Source: an uncultured Oscillospiraceae bacterium (GTDB lineage: Bacteria; Bacillota; Clostridia; Oscillospirales; Acutalibacteraceae). Taken from it: DNA of 64,000 bases. Positions 27,026 to 36,116 of this stretch are shown piece after piece. The stretch spans positions 59,871 through 123,870 of the forward strand of contig CAJUNQ010000015.1 in assembly GCA_910587835.1 (NCBI GenBank), written 5' to 3'. The first letter of the stretch is position 1. Each line of letters starts with the position of its first letter. Below the pieces are notes generated by a model, which did not search any database, had not been told where the DNA came from, and saw only the letters and a program-made list of their open reading frames with translations. The position numbers and the translations under genes are program-made.

Positions 27026-28396
27026 TTACAGCCCGTTCACCAGCTCCTTGAAATGTCGCCCTCTGGCCTCAAACCCCGGGTACATGTCAAAAGACGCTGA
27101 CGCCGGGGACAGGGACACCACGTCCCCGGGCTGGGCCGCATTCCGGGCCAGGGACACTGCTTCTTCCATGTCTTTGGCGTGGAGAATCTCCGGCAGGGCG
27201 CCGCCCTGGGCCTCTCTCACCGCCTGCTCGATCTTGGGCCCCGTATCCCCCATAAGCACAAGGGTTTTCACCCGCCCCCGAATGGCCGGCCCCAGAGGCT
27301 CGTAGGGAATGTGCTTGTCATAGCCCCCGGCAATGAGCACCAGGTTTTCTTTGTAAAAGGCCAGTGTGCCCGAGATGGTCCGGCTGGGAGAACTGGCGAT
27401 GGAGTCGTTGTAGTATTTTACCCCGTCCAGCTCCCGCACCAGCTCCATCCGGTGCTCCACCCCGCCGAATTCCGCCGCCACCCGGCGGATATTCTCCGGG
27501 TCTACATCCCCCCAGGCCGCGGCGATGGCCGCCATGTAGTTCTCTACATTGTGCCAGCCGGGCAGCTTGATGTCCGCCACCTTCATCAGGGGTTCGCCGT
27601 GGACAAAGATGGTCTCCCCGTCGCAGAACACCCCCCGGGCGGGCTGCTCTCTGCGGCTGAACTTCCACAGGTCTCCCCGAACCTGTGGGGCAAAGCCGGC
27701 GGTAATCTCGTTGTCGCTGTTGAGCACGGTGCGGCTGAAGCCGTCCTGATGGAGAAAAATATTCTTCTTGGCGTCCACATACTCCGCCATGTCCTTGTGA
27801 ATATCCAGATGGTTGGGGGCCAGGTTGGTCACCACTGCCACATCAGGGCTGCTGCGCATGGAGATGAGCTGAAAGCTGGACAGCTCCGCCACCGCCACAT
27901 CGGTTGGGGCGATGGCGTCGATCTCCGGCAGCAGAGGCTTGCCGATGTTGCCCCCCAGGTGCACGGTCTTGCCCTGGGCCTTCAGGAATTCGGAGAGAAT
28001 GGTGGTGGTGGTGGTCTTGCCGTCGCTGCCGGTGACAGCGTAGAGCTTGCAGGGGCACAGGGCAAAGAACACCTCCATCTCGCTGGTGACAGTCTGCCCC
28101 CGGCGGCGGGCCTCCTCCAGCTCCGGCAGATGGAAGGGCATGCCCGGGGTGCGGAAGACGACGTCCTCGGTTAGATTCTTCAGGTAGTCCTCTTCCAGAA
28201 TCAGCTCAACCCCCAGAGCCCGGAGCCTTTCCCCGTTTTCCCCCAGCTGGGCAAGGCCGCGCCTGTCCCGGGCTGTCACCCGGGCCCCGTGGGCGGCGAA
28301 CAGTTCCATCAGCGGCAGGTGGCTGCGGCCAATGCCGCAAAAGGCCACCCGCCTGCCTGCCAGACTCTGGTAAAACAGCTGCTTTGACATGCTCAT
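27026..28396 (-). CDS. murD: UDP-N-acetylmuramoyl-L-alanine:D-glutamate ligase
   Basis: The 456-residue Mur ligase adds D-glutamate to UDP-MurNAc-L-Ala in the cytoplasm. The ATP-binding motif is VTGSDGKTTTTT, with VVTNLAPNHLDIH in the central domain and NDSIASSPSRT in the conserved C-terminal region. The N-terminal Rossmann-like domain is present (CGIGRSHLPLMELFAAHG). Length is typical. The first ATG (28396) has AAGGAG at 10 nt. It follows the ABC exporter gene by 7 bp on the same strand, so it is in that operon and outside the usual mur/dcw cluster. Confidence 0.92.
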   Translation of the reverse strand: MSMSKQLFYQSLAGRRVAFCGIGRSHLPLMELFAAHGARVTARDRRGLAQLGENGERLRALGVELILEEDYLKNLTEDVVFRTPGMPFHLPELEEARRRGQTVTSEMEVFFALCPCKLYAVTGSDGKTTTTTILSEFLKAQGKTVHLGGNIGKPLLPEIDAIAPTDVAVAELSSFQLISMRSSPDVAVVTNLAPNHLDIHKDMAEYVDAKKNIFLHQDGFSRTVLNSDNEITAGFAPQVRGDLWKFSRREQPARGVFCDGETIFVHGEPLMKVADIKLPGWHNVENYMAAIAAAWGDVDPENIRRVAAEFGGVEHRMELVRELDGVKYYNDSIASSPSRTISGTLAFYKENLVLIAGGYDKHIPYEPLGPAIRGRVKTLVLMGDTGPKIEQAVREAQGGALPEILHAKDMEEAVSLARNAAQPGDVVSLSPASASFDMYPGFEARGRHFKELVNGL

Positions 28397-28403
28397 TGTC
28401 TTT

Positions 28404-30176
28404 TCACTCCTTCTTGCCGCTGTAGGTACTGTACAGGTGGTAATAGACGCCCCGCTTCTCCATTAGCTCCTGGTGGGTGCCCTTCTCCTCAATGCCCTTT
28501 TCCGTCAGCACCAGAATCACTGTGGCCCCCTGGATGGTGGACAGCCGGTGGGCAATGGTAAAGGTGGTGCGGCCCCGGGAGAGCTGCTCCAAAGAGGCCT
28601 GAACCAGCTTTTCGCTCTCGTTGTCCAGGGCGCTGGTGGCCTCGTCCAGAATCATAATGGGCGGGTTTTTCAAAAAGGCCCGGGCAATGCTGATGCGCTG
28701 CTTCTGCCCGCCGGAGAGCTTGACCCCCCGCTCGCCCACATAAGTATCATACCCGTTGACAAGCTCTGTAATAAACCCGTGGGCCCCGGCCTTTTTGGCG
28801 GCCTCCTCCACCTCCTGGCGGCTGGCCCCGGGCTTGCCGTACTGGATGTTCTCCAGCACCGTGCCGGAGAACAGGTACACATCCTGCTGCACAAAGCCGA
28901 TCTGCTCCCGCAGGGAGCGCAGGGTGACATTTTTGACGTCCTGCCCGTCAATGAGGATGCGTCCCTGGGTCAGGTTATAAAACCGGGGGATCAGGTTGCA
29001 CAGGGTGGTTTTGCCGCTGCCCGAGGGGCCCACCAGGGCTACGTTCTGGCCGGGCTTCACGTCCAGGTTGATCTCAGAGAGCACCTGCCTGCCGTCGTCG
29101 GCATAGCTGAAGCCCACATGCTCAAAGTGTACGCCGCCCTCCTTGATTTGCAGGGGCTTTGACCCGGGCTCGTCAAAGATGTCCACCTCTGCGTCCATAA
29201 TCTGAAAGAAGCGCTCAATCCCCGTCATGCCCTGCTGAAACTGCTCGGCAAACTGCACCAGTTGGCGGATGGAGGTGATCAGCGTGCCCACATACAGCAT
29301 GTAGGCCACCAGGTCGGCAGGCTGCACGCCGCCCCTCATCATGAAGATAGCCCCCGCCAGCAGCACCAGAAAGTGCATGAGCCCGTCAAACATGCGGTTG
29401 GTGGCCTCAAAGCCGCCCATCAGGTAATAGCGGCCCCGCTTGATGTTGAAAAACTTTTTGTTGCCAGCCTCAAACTTCTCTGTTTCCAGGCCCTCGTTGG
29501 CAAAGGACTTGACCACCCGCACACCCAGTAGGCTGTCCTCCACCTGGGCGTTGATTTCGCCAATCTGGGCCCGCTGCTGCCGGAACTGGCTGCGCATTTT
29601 CATGTTGAACCAGGCCGCGGCCAGCACCATAAAGGGCACCACCGAGAAGACGATGAGAGTGAGGGGCACATTCACCCCGCAGAGAATAATGAAAGCGCCC
29701 ACAATTTTGGTGACGGACATGAAGATTTCCTCAGGGCAGTGGTGGGCGAACTCTGTCACGTCAAACAGGTCTGAGGTAATGCGGGACATAATTTGTCCCA
29801 CCTTCGTGTTGTCAAAATAGTGAAAGCTGAGCTTTTGCAGGTGGGCAAACAGGTCGGTGCGCATGTCGGTCTCCATTCTGGCGCCCATAATGTGGCCGAT
29901 GGAGGCCCGGAAGAAGGTGGCCCCCGCGTCTACCAGGCAGAGGAACAGGTAGAGCGCGCCGATTTTCAGCACAAGGCTCAGGGTGAGAGAGGCCAGGTTG
30001 TTGATGCCCATGTCAGTGACATAGCGCACCAGCAGGGGCAGGGTGAGCTCGCACACGGTGGTGAGAGCCGCGCAGAACAGGTCGAAGACCAGCACCCACA
30101 CATATTTTTTGAAATAGGGCAGGAACCTGCGCACCAGGCCCCTGCGTTTTGCGGACTGTGCCGCGGGCTGTTCCAT
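28404..30176 (-). CDS. ABC transporter, fused permease-ATPase (exporter type)
   Basis: The 590-residue half-transporter has a six-helix transmembrane domain (residues about 20-310). The C-terminal ATPase carries Walker A GPSGSGKTT, signature LSGGQKQRISIARA, Walker B IMILDEATSALD and H-loop IAHRLSTI. It would form a homodimer or pair with a partner outside the window; lipid or peptide export is typical. Two ATGs lie close to the SD; the second (30176) has the better spacing after AAGGAG. It is followed directly by murD, a pairing that suggests envelope function. Confidence 0.88.
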   Translation of the reverse strand: MEQPAAQSAKRRGLVRRFLPYFKKYVWVLVFDLFCAALTTVCELTLPLLVRYVTDMGINNLASLTLSLVLKIGALYLFLCLVDAGATFFRASIGHIMGARMETDMRTDLFAHLQKLSFHYFDNTKVGQIMSRITSDLFDVTEFAHHCPEEIFMSVTKIVGAFIILCGVNVPLTLIVFSVVPFMVLAAAWFNMKMRSQFRQQRAQIGEINAQVEDSLLGVRVVKSFANEGLETEKFEAGNKKFFNIKRGRYYLMGGFEATNRMFDGLMHFLVLLAGAIFMMRGGVQPADLVAYMLYVGTLITSIRQLVQFAEQFQQGMTGIERFFQIMDAEVDIFDEPGSKPLQIKEGGVHFEHVGFSYADDGRQVLSEINLDVKPGQNVALVGPSGSGKTTLCNLIPRFYNLTQGRILIDGQDVKNVTLRSLREQIGFVQQDVYLFSGTVLENIQYGKPGASRQEVEEAAKKAGAHGFITELVNGYDTYVGERGVKLSGGQKQRISIARAFLKNPPIMILDEATSALDNESEKLVQASLEQLSRGRTTFTIAHRLSTIQGATVILVLTEKGIEEKGTHQELMEKRGVYYHLYSTYSGKKE

Positions 30177-30458
30177 TGTCATTCTCCTTTTCCCAATGAA
30201 ATGTGAAAATTATAATCCCATTTATTGTAACACAACCGGGAGGAGAATGCAAAGGGAAAAAGGGAGGGAAGCGCGGGAAAAGCTGGGCAGTCCGGGCGGG
30301 TCAGGCTCCGGCAGATTTTTAGTTTCCTTTCTCGAACGGGATGCGAGGAGAGCCTTTCTGCATCTGAGAGCCGCAAACAGAGCGCTCGCCCTCTTGCTCC
30401 GCAGCTGCCAGGGCCGCGTCTGCGTTCGCGGCCTTCCAGCCGGCAGCAGAAAGAGGCC

Positions 30459-31193
30459 TTACCCGTCCAGCTCCGCAGCCTCCGCCAGCGCCTCCACCAG
30501 GTCCCCGCGGATGACCAGGTCTGCCGCTCCGTCATAGGGCGTGGGGTCCCGGTTCACGATTACCAGCCGCGCCCCCTCCTGCAAATACCGCACCAGCCCC
30601 GCCACCGGGTACACCACCAGGGATGTGCCTGCCACCAGCATCAGCTCCGCCCTCTCCGCATAGGCGATGGCCCGGCGCAGGTCCTCCTGGTTCAGCATCT
30701 CCCCATACAGGACCACGTCCGGCTTCAGCTGGCCGCCGCAGCTGCAACAGGGAATGCCCTCGCACTCCATCACATACCGCATGTTGTAGACATGTCCGCA
30801 TTTTTGACAGAGATACCGGTCCTCGTTGCCGTGCAGCTCAATGACGTTTTTGCTCCCGGCCATCTGGTGCAGGCCGTCAATATTCTGGGTGACCACTGCC
30901 TCCAGCAGGCCCTCCCGCTCCAGCTTGGCCAGAGCGTAATGGGCCCGGTTGGGCTTGGCGTCCGGGTACAGCATTACGTTGCGGAGAAAGTCGTAAAAGG
31001 CAGCGGTGTGCCGCTGGTAATAGTCGTGGGACAGCATCTCTTCGTAGGAGACGCCCCGCTTTTTCTCCATGTAGAGCCCGTGGGCGCTGCGGAAGTCCGG
31101 GATGCCGCTGGCTGTGGACAGTCCCGCGCCCCCCAAAAAGACATTGTGCCTGCATTCCCGCAGCCATTGGCTCAGCCTTTGGGTGTCTGTCAT
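30459..31193 (-). CDS. NAD-dependent protein deacylase (sirtuin)
   Basis: The 244-residue Sir2-family enzyme has the NAD-binding motif GGAGLSTASGIPDFRS, catalytic TQNIDGLHQMAG with the active histidine in IELHGNEDR, and a four-cysteine zinc site (CQKC and CSCG). It removes acyl groups from lysine with NAD. The bacterial gene is often named cobB; class assignment was not tested. The ATG at 31193 overlaps the dus stop by 4 bp, making it the last gene of the yfbR-dus-sirtuin operon. The gap 30183-30458 shows no gene or clear signal. Confidence 0.9.
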   Translation of the reverse strand: MTDTQRLSQWLRECRHNVFLGGAGLSTASGIPDFRSAHGLYMEKKRGVSYEEMLSHDYYQRHTAAFYDFLRNVMLYPDAKPNRAHYALAKLEREGLLEAVVTQNIDGLHQMAGSKNVIELHGNEDRYLCQKCGHVYNMRYVMECEGIPCCSCGGQLKPDVVLYGEMLNQEDLRRAIAYAERAELMLVAGTSLVVYPVAGLVRYLQEGARLVIVNRDPTPYDGAADLVIRGDLVEALAEAAELDG

Positions 31194-32206
31194 AAAACCG
31201 CCTCCTCTGTTTTTTGCAGCTGCTCCGGTCCTTCCGGCTCCGCCGCCCCTGCCCGGTAGGCGTCCAGAATGAGGGCGTCCAGCTCCGCCATGGTGCACAG
31301 GCCTCCGGCCCGCCGCCGCAGCTCTGCCGCGCCCCGAATCCCCTTCAGATACCAGGCCACATGCTTGCGGGCCTCCCGCATGGCCCGGGGCTCTCCCTTT
31401 TCCTGGCACATCAGCTCCATGTGGCGGCGCAGGGTCACCAGCCGCTGGGCCAGACCCGGGGGCGGCAGCAGAGCCTCTTCTCCCAGCCAGGCGTTGACCT
31501 GCTGAAACACCCAGGGGTTGCCCAGGGCGCCCCGGCCTACCATCACCAGGTCGCAGCCGGTTTCTGCCAGCAGGGCCCCGGCGGCAGGGCCGTCTGTCAC
31601 ATCGCCGTTGCCAATGACCGGGATGTCCACCGCCTCCTTCACCGCCCGGATCACGCCCCAGTCCGCCCGGCCCTGGTAGAGCTGGTCCCGGGTGCGCCCG
31701 TGAACGCAGACCGCGTCCGCCCCGGCCTGCTGGCAGATTTTTGCGGTCTCCGGAGCGTTCACATGGTCCCGGTCCCAACCGGCCCGCAGCTTTACGGTCA
31801 CCGGCAGGCCGCAGGCGGCTTTTATGGCGGCGACAATCTCCCCGCACCGCTCTGGAGTCTTCATCAGGGCGCTGCCCGCCCCGCCCCCGGTAATTTTGGG
31901 CATAGGGCAGCCCATGTTGACGTCAATGCCCGCCGGACCCAGCCGGGCCAGTCTTGCCGCGGCCCGGGCCATCACCTCGGGCTCGCTGCCGAAAATTTGC
32001 AGAAACACCGGCCCCTCGTCAAAGGAGAGGTCTGCCAGGGCGGCGGTCTTCCGGTCGTCGAACTCCATGGCCTTTGCGCTGATCATCTCGCTGACCGTAT
32101 AGGCTGCGCCGAAATTCCGGCACACCCGGCGAAAGGCTCCGTCAGTAACCCCGGCCATAGGGGCCAGAGCGGCGGGCCCGGCAATTTCAAGGCTCCCGAT
32201 CTTCAC
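31190..32206 (-). CDS. dusB: tRNA-dihydrouridine synthase
   Basis: The 338-residue FMN enzyme reduces uridine to dihydrouridine in the tRNA D-loop. Landmarks: LAPMAGVTDGAFRRVCRNFG at the FMN site, GIDVNMGCPMPKITGGGAGSAL with the catalytic cysteine, VHGRTRDQLYQGRADW, and VIGNGDVTDG and VGRGALGNPW in the barrel. It is closest to DusB. GTG at 32206 follows GGAGG and overlaps the yfbR stop by 4 bp; a long upstream ORF extension is spurious. Confidence 0.92.
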   Translation of the reverse strand: MKIGSLEIAGPAALAPMAGVTDGAFRRVCRNFGAAYTVSEMISAKAMEFDDRKTAALADLSFDEGPVFLQIFGSEPEVMARAAARLARLGPAGIDVNMGCPMPKITGGGAGSALMKTPERCGEIVAAIKAACGLPVTVKLRAGWDRDHVNAPETAKICQQAGADAVCVHGRTRDQLYQGRADWGVIRAVKEAVDIPVIGNGDVTDGPAAGALLAETGCDLVMVGRGALGNPWVFQQVNAWLGEEALLPPPGLAQRLVTLRRHMELMCQEKGEPRAMREARKHVAWYLKGIRGAAELRRRAGGLCTMAELDALILDAYRAGAAEPEGPEQLQKTEEAVL

Positions 32207-32823
32207 TGCGCACCCTCCTTTCCTCCGGACCCGGCGGGCCGCTGGTTCTGCTCGTCCAGAGTCAGCCCATAGCTGGGGAGAAATTCCCGCATAAAGTATT
32301 CCGCCTCCGGCAGGTTCATTTCCTTCAGGGCCCGCCAGGTGCTCTCCTCCGCCTCCCGAAAGTCCTGGTTGCCGCTGAGCCGCTCCTCCATGCATTTGAT
32401 CACCGCCGAGATCCGGTCCGCAGCCTTTACCAGGGGCAGCAGCTCCTGGTCTCCTGGGGCGGAGAGGGTCATCAGCTCCCGGTAGGCGGGGCGCAGCTCA
32501 AGGGGCAGCATGGACACCAGCCGCTCCACGGCCATGGACTCCACCTCTCCATAGGCGGCGCGGATGTCCGGAGAGTAATATTTCACCGGCGTGGGCAGGT
32601 CCCCGGTGATGATCTCTCCCGCGTCATGGAGCAGGGCCAGCGCAGCCGCCCGCTCGGGGTTTGCTTTGCGCCCGAATTTCGTGTTGCCGATCACCGCCAG
32701 GGCATGAGCCACAATGGCGGTCTCCAAGGAGTGCTCGCTGAGGTTTTCATGCCGGGTATTGCGCATCAGGCCCCAGCGGTTGATATATTTCATGCGGGAG
32801 AGCATGGCAAAAAAGTGGTACAT
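32203..32823 (-). CDS. yfbR: YfbR-like HD-domain 5'-deoxynucleotidase
   Basis: The 206-residue protein is very similar in order and motifs to E. coli YfbR (199 residues). It shows YHFFAMLSRMKYINRWGLMRN, then HENLSEHSLETAIVAHALA, the HD pair LLHDAGEIITGDLPTPVKYY, and C-terminal EYFMREFLPSYGLTLDE. YfbR dephosphorylates deoxynucleoside 5'-monophosphates. ATG 32823 follows GGGAGG at 7 nt; an upstream GTG is less well placed. It is the first gene of a three-gene operon with dus and the sirtuin. Confidence 0.88.
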   Translation of the reverse strand: MYHFFAMLSRMKYINRWGLMRNTRHENLSEHSLETAIVAHALAVIGNTKFGRKANPERAAALALLHDAGEIITGDLPTPVKYYSPDIRAAYGEVESMAVERLVSMLPLELRPAYRELMTLSAPGDQELLPLVKAADRISAVIKCMEERLSGNQDFREAEESTWRALKEMNLPEAEYFMREFLPSYGLTLDEQNQRPAGSGGKEGAQ

Positions 32824-32959
32824 GCCTAGCCCTCCCACACCGTTTGATTATGACCGGCCAACGCCGCCTGCATAGTGCAAAACCGGGTGGGGGGATGTAT
32901 TTTTTGTGGGTGCATTTCAAAACGCTCCTTCTGGTTTATGGTAAAAGTCCCAGCCTGCC

Positions 32960-33190
32960 CAAGCGCGGGAGGATAAGATTTTTTGGGGGCATGACGCCTG
33001 CAATCGCAAAGAGAAGCGGCTTCCGCCGCAAGGCTGGCGTCTGTGGTTGTCAAAGTACATTATACCACAAATCTTTATGGAGAAGTCCGGCGCTGTAACT
33101 TGGCATCGCCAAGTCATGCGCAGCAAAAGAGAAGCGCTTCGCGCTTCTGGGCTTCTCCTTGTGCTCACCAGAGCACATTATACCACATTC
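32960..33190 (-). promoter_or_regulatory. Duplicated leader with two minus-strand TATAAT boxes upstream of yfbR
   Basis: Two imperfect copies of a segment of about 80 bp lie in tandem. Each has a GC hairpin with the flank GAGAAGCG and the box GTGGTATAATGT (minus strand, near 33055-33066 and 33172-33183). Both can serve as extended -10 elements for the yfbR operon; matching -35 boxes are weak. The gap 32824-33299 contains no gene otherwise, apart from a possible plus-strand -10 (TATACT, 33249-33254) for yfhO. Confidence 0.5.
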
Positions 33191-33299
33191 TTCCTCCGAG
33201 CGAAAGGGAAAACCAGCAAAAAACACTTTATTCCCACTGTGTTTTGTGCTATACTTGTTCCAAGTACCACCCAAATCCTTCCATTCGAGGTCAAACAGC

Positions 33300-36116
33300 A
33301 TGGCAAATACACAGCAAAAACGCTCCTGGCGTGAAAATTACTTTCTCAAGTCCTTTGCCCTGGGCCTGGGCCTGTCCTTCCTCATTTTTCTTCCCTTCCT
33401 TTTGGTGGACGGAGGCCGCTTTTTGTTCTATGGCGACTTCAATGTGCAGCAGGTCCCCTTCTACCGCCTGGCCCATGACGCGGTGCGGGAGGGCCGTTTG
33501 GGCTGGAACCAGCACACGGACCTGGGGGCCAACTTCATTGGCTCCTACTCCTTCTATCTGCTGGGCAGCCCTTTCTTCTGGCTCACCATCCCCTTCCCCT
33601 CCCAGTGGCTGCAGTTTCTCATGGGGCCCCTGCTCATCCTGAAATTTGCCTGCGCCTCGCTGACAGGCTATATTTACATCCACCGCTACACCAAGTCGCC
33701 GGACACGGCCCTGATCGGCGCGGTGCTGTACGCTTTCTCGGGCTTTTCGGTGTACAATGTGTTCTTCAACCATTTTCACGAGGCCATTGTCTTCTTCCCC
33801 CTTCTGCTGGCCGCGCTGGACGAGTACATGGAGAACCGCCGCCGGGGCCTGTTCGCCCTGGCTGTGTTTGCCTGCTGTCTGGTGAACTACTACTTTTTTG
33901 TGGGACAGGTCACCTTCTGCCTGGTCTATTTCTTCCTGCGGCTGATTTGCGGCAGCTGGAAGACCTCCTGGAAGGACTTTTTCCTGCTGGCCCTGGAGGC
34001 GGTGATCGGGGTGGGGCTCAGCTGTGTGCTGCTGGCGCCCTCGGTGCTGGCAGTGGTGCAGAACAACCGGGTGGACAACATGATCAACGGCTGGAACGCG
34101 GTGCTGTATAACCGCAACCAGCGGTATCTGCACATTATCGAGTGCTTCTTCTTCCCGCCCGACCTGCCTGCCCGGCCCAATTTTACCCCCGATTCCGAGT
34201 CCAAGTGGTCCTCCCTGGGGGCCTGGCTGCCCTTGTTCGGCATGACGGGGGTTATCGGCTGGCTGCAGCTGCGGCGCAAGCACTGGCTGAAAAAAATGCT
34301 GTGGGTGCTGTTCGCCATGGCCCTGGTGCCCTTTCTCAACGCCTCCTTCCAGCTGATGAACTCCGCCTTTTACGCCCGCTGGTATTACATGCTCACCCTG
34401 ATGATGGCCCTGGCCACGGTGATGGCCCTGGAGAACGAAAGGGTGGACTGGCGGCGGTCCATTCTGTGGTGCTTTGTCATCACCTGCGCCATTGCTTTGG
34501 TGGTGGGCTTTATGCCGGTAAAGGAGACAGTGGACGGCAAGGAGTTCTGGAGCATGGGCCTGGAGGACTACCCCACCCGCTTCTGGACCTATGTGGCCAT
34601 CTCGCTCATCTGCCTGGGGCTGGTGGTGTACCTGTTCACCTTCCGCCGGGAGAGCCGGGAGGCCTTCAAGCGGGGGACCATGTGGAGCCTTTCACTGGTG
34701 GCGGTGCTCTATTCCATCTTCTTCATCGCCATTGGCAAAACCCAGAGCGACTATACCTGGGACCACATCATTCCCTATGAGCTCAACGGCGGGGCAAATG
34801 TGCCCATCAGCGACCTGCAGAGCTGCCGCTCAGACTTTTATGAGTCTATGGACAACGCCGCCATGTTCTGGCAGATTCCCAGCATTCAGGCCTTTCACAG
34901 CATTGTGCCCGGCTCGGTGATGGACTTTTACGACTCCATTGGCGTGCAGCGGGACGTGGGCTCACGGCCCAAGGTAAGCCACTATCCCATTCGGGGGCTG
35001 CTGTCGGTGCGGTGGCTGTTTGACGAGGACCATGACTCTGAATTTTTTGCTGGGGCAGACCTGGACGAGCCCGCTATGCCCGGCTGGGGCTACTATGGCA
35101 ATGCCAATGGGTATGATATCTGGGAAAACCAGTACTACATCCCCATGGGCTTTACCTATGAGTATTACCAGACCCGCTCAGAGTATGACGGCCGCACCGA
35201 GGGCAGCGACACCAGCGCCGGCACCCGGGAGCTCTCCATGCTGCGGGCCATTGTGGTGGAGAATGAGGACGTGCAGAAGGTGCAGAGCGTGCTTCAGCCT
35301 CTGCCGGATACCTGGCAGAGCTTTACCGAAGAGGACTATCTGGCGGACTGCCAGCAGCGGGCCCAGGGGGCCTGCTCCTCCTTTACCTACACAAGCACAG
35401 GCTTTACCGCCCAGATCGATGCGCCGGGAGACAGACTGGTGTTCTTCAGCGTACCCTGGGAGCCGGGATGGAGCGCCTCTGTCAATGGACAGGACACGGA
35501 GATCCTTCGGGTGAACGTGGGCTTTATGGCTGTGCTGGTCCCTGCCGGGGAGAGCGTGCAGATCGAATTTACCTATTCCACCCCAGGCCTGGGCACAGGC
35601 GTCCTGATCACCCTGCTGTCTCTGATGGGGCTGGTGGGCTACCTTACTCTGGCCCGGCGGCTGAAAAGGACCGGCCCTGAGGGGCCCCGGCCTCCCCGGC
35701 TTATGCGGGCGGAGCGCTTTGGGGCCTACGCGAAAAGGAGGGGGGCTGCTTTCCGCCGGGGCGGGCCGATCCGGGTCCGGCAGAGGACCCAGGCTGCCCT
35801 GCCCCCGCCGGACGCCCCGCTGCCTGCCCCCAGAAGGGCCCCGGCCATGCCCCCTGAGCCCAGGGTGGAGGCTCCTCCGCCCTCTGCCCCGGAGCCCCCT
35901 AAGATTACGGAGATGGTGGCCGAGGGGGAGAGGGAGAACACCCCTGCCACTGTGGCTGAGGTGGACGCCCCCATGAGGGAGGGCATCCCTGTGAAGGAGG
36001 AAGCCAAGTCCTGGGCCAGAGACTGGGGCGGTATGCAGCCCCGGCCCTGGCCCCAGCGGTCTGGAGAAGGAGAAACGCCGGAACAGAAGTCAGAAGCAAA
36101 GGAGAATGCGGAATGA
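33300..36116 (+). CDS. YfhO-family multi-pass membrane protein with long cytosolic tail
   Basis: The 938-residue protein has about 13 membrane helices in its first 480 residues, another region near 460-500, an extracellular domain (about 520-770) and a final helix near 775-795. YfhO proteins are GT-C-like and are linked to glycosylation of teichoic acids or other wall polymers. The segment DFNVQQVPFYRLAHDA near residue 45 is a family hallmark. Unusually, the last 140 residues are a Pro/Arg/Glu-rich, probably disordered, cytosolic tail. The chosen ATG follows GAGGT. The stop overlaps the glycosyltransferase start by 4 bp. Confidence 0.85.
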   Translation: MANTQQKRSWRENYFLKSFALGLGLSFLIFLPFLLVDGGRFLFYGDFNVQQVPFYRLAHDAVREGRLGWNQHTDLGANFIGSYSFYLLGSPFFWLTIPFPSQWLQFLMGPLLILKFACASLTGYIYIHRYTKSPDTALIGAVLYAFSGFSVYNVFFNHFHEAIVFFPLLLAALDEYMENRRRGLFALAVFACCLVNYYFFVGQVTFCLVYFFLRLICGSWKTSWKDFFLLALEAVIGVGLSCVLLAPSVLAVVQNNRVDNMINGWNAVLYNRNQRYLHIIECFFFPPDLPARPNFTPDSESKWSSLGAWLPLFGMTGVIGWLQLRRKHWLKKMLWVLFAMALVPFLNASFQLMNSAFYARWYYMLTLMMALATVMALENERVDWRRSILWCFVITCAIALVVGFMPVKETVDGKEFWSMGLEDYPTRFWTYVAISLICLGLVVYLFTFRRESREAFKRGTMWSLSLVAVLYSIFFIAIGKTQSDYTWDHIIPYELNGGANVPISDLQSCRSDFYESMDNAAMFWQIPSIQAFHSIVPGSVMDFYDSIGVQRDVGSRPKVSHYPIRGLLSVRWLFDEDHDSEFFAGADLDEPAMPGWGYYGNANGYDIWENQYYIPMGFTYEYYQTRSEYDGRTEGSDTSAGTRELSMLRAIVVENEDVQKVQSVLQPLPDTWQSFTEEDYLADCQQRAQGACSSFTYTSTGFTAQIDAPGDRLVFFSVPWEPGWSASVNGQDTEILRVNVGFMAVLVPAGESVQIEFTYSTPGLGTGVLITLLSLMGLVGYLTLARRLKRTGPEGPRPPRLMRAERFGAYAKRRGAAFRRGGPIRVRQRTQAALPPPDAPLPAPRRAPAMPPEPRVEAPPPSAPEPPKITEMVAEGERENTPATVAEVDAPMREGIPVKEEAKSWARDWGGMQPRPWPQRSGEGETPEQKSEAKENAE

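Noticed and set aside
30459..31847. Sirtuin as a 462-residue protein
   Set aside because: The first 218 residues are an out-of-frame reading of dus; the sirtuin has a coupled ATG at 31193.
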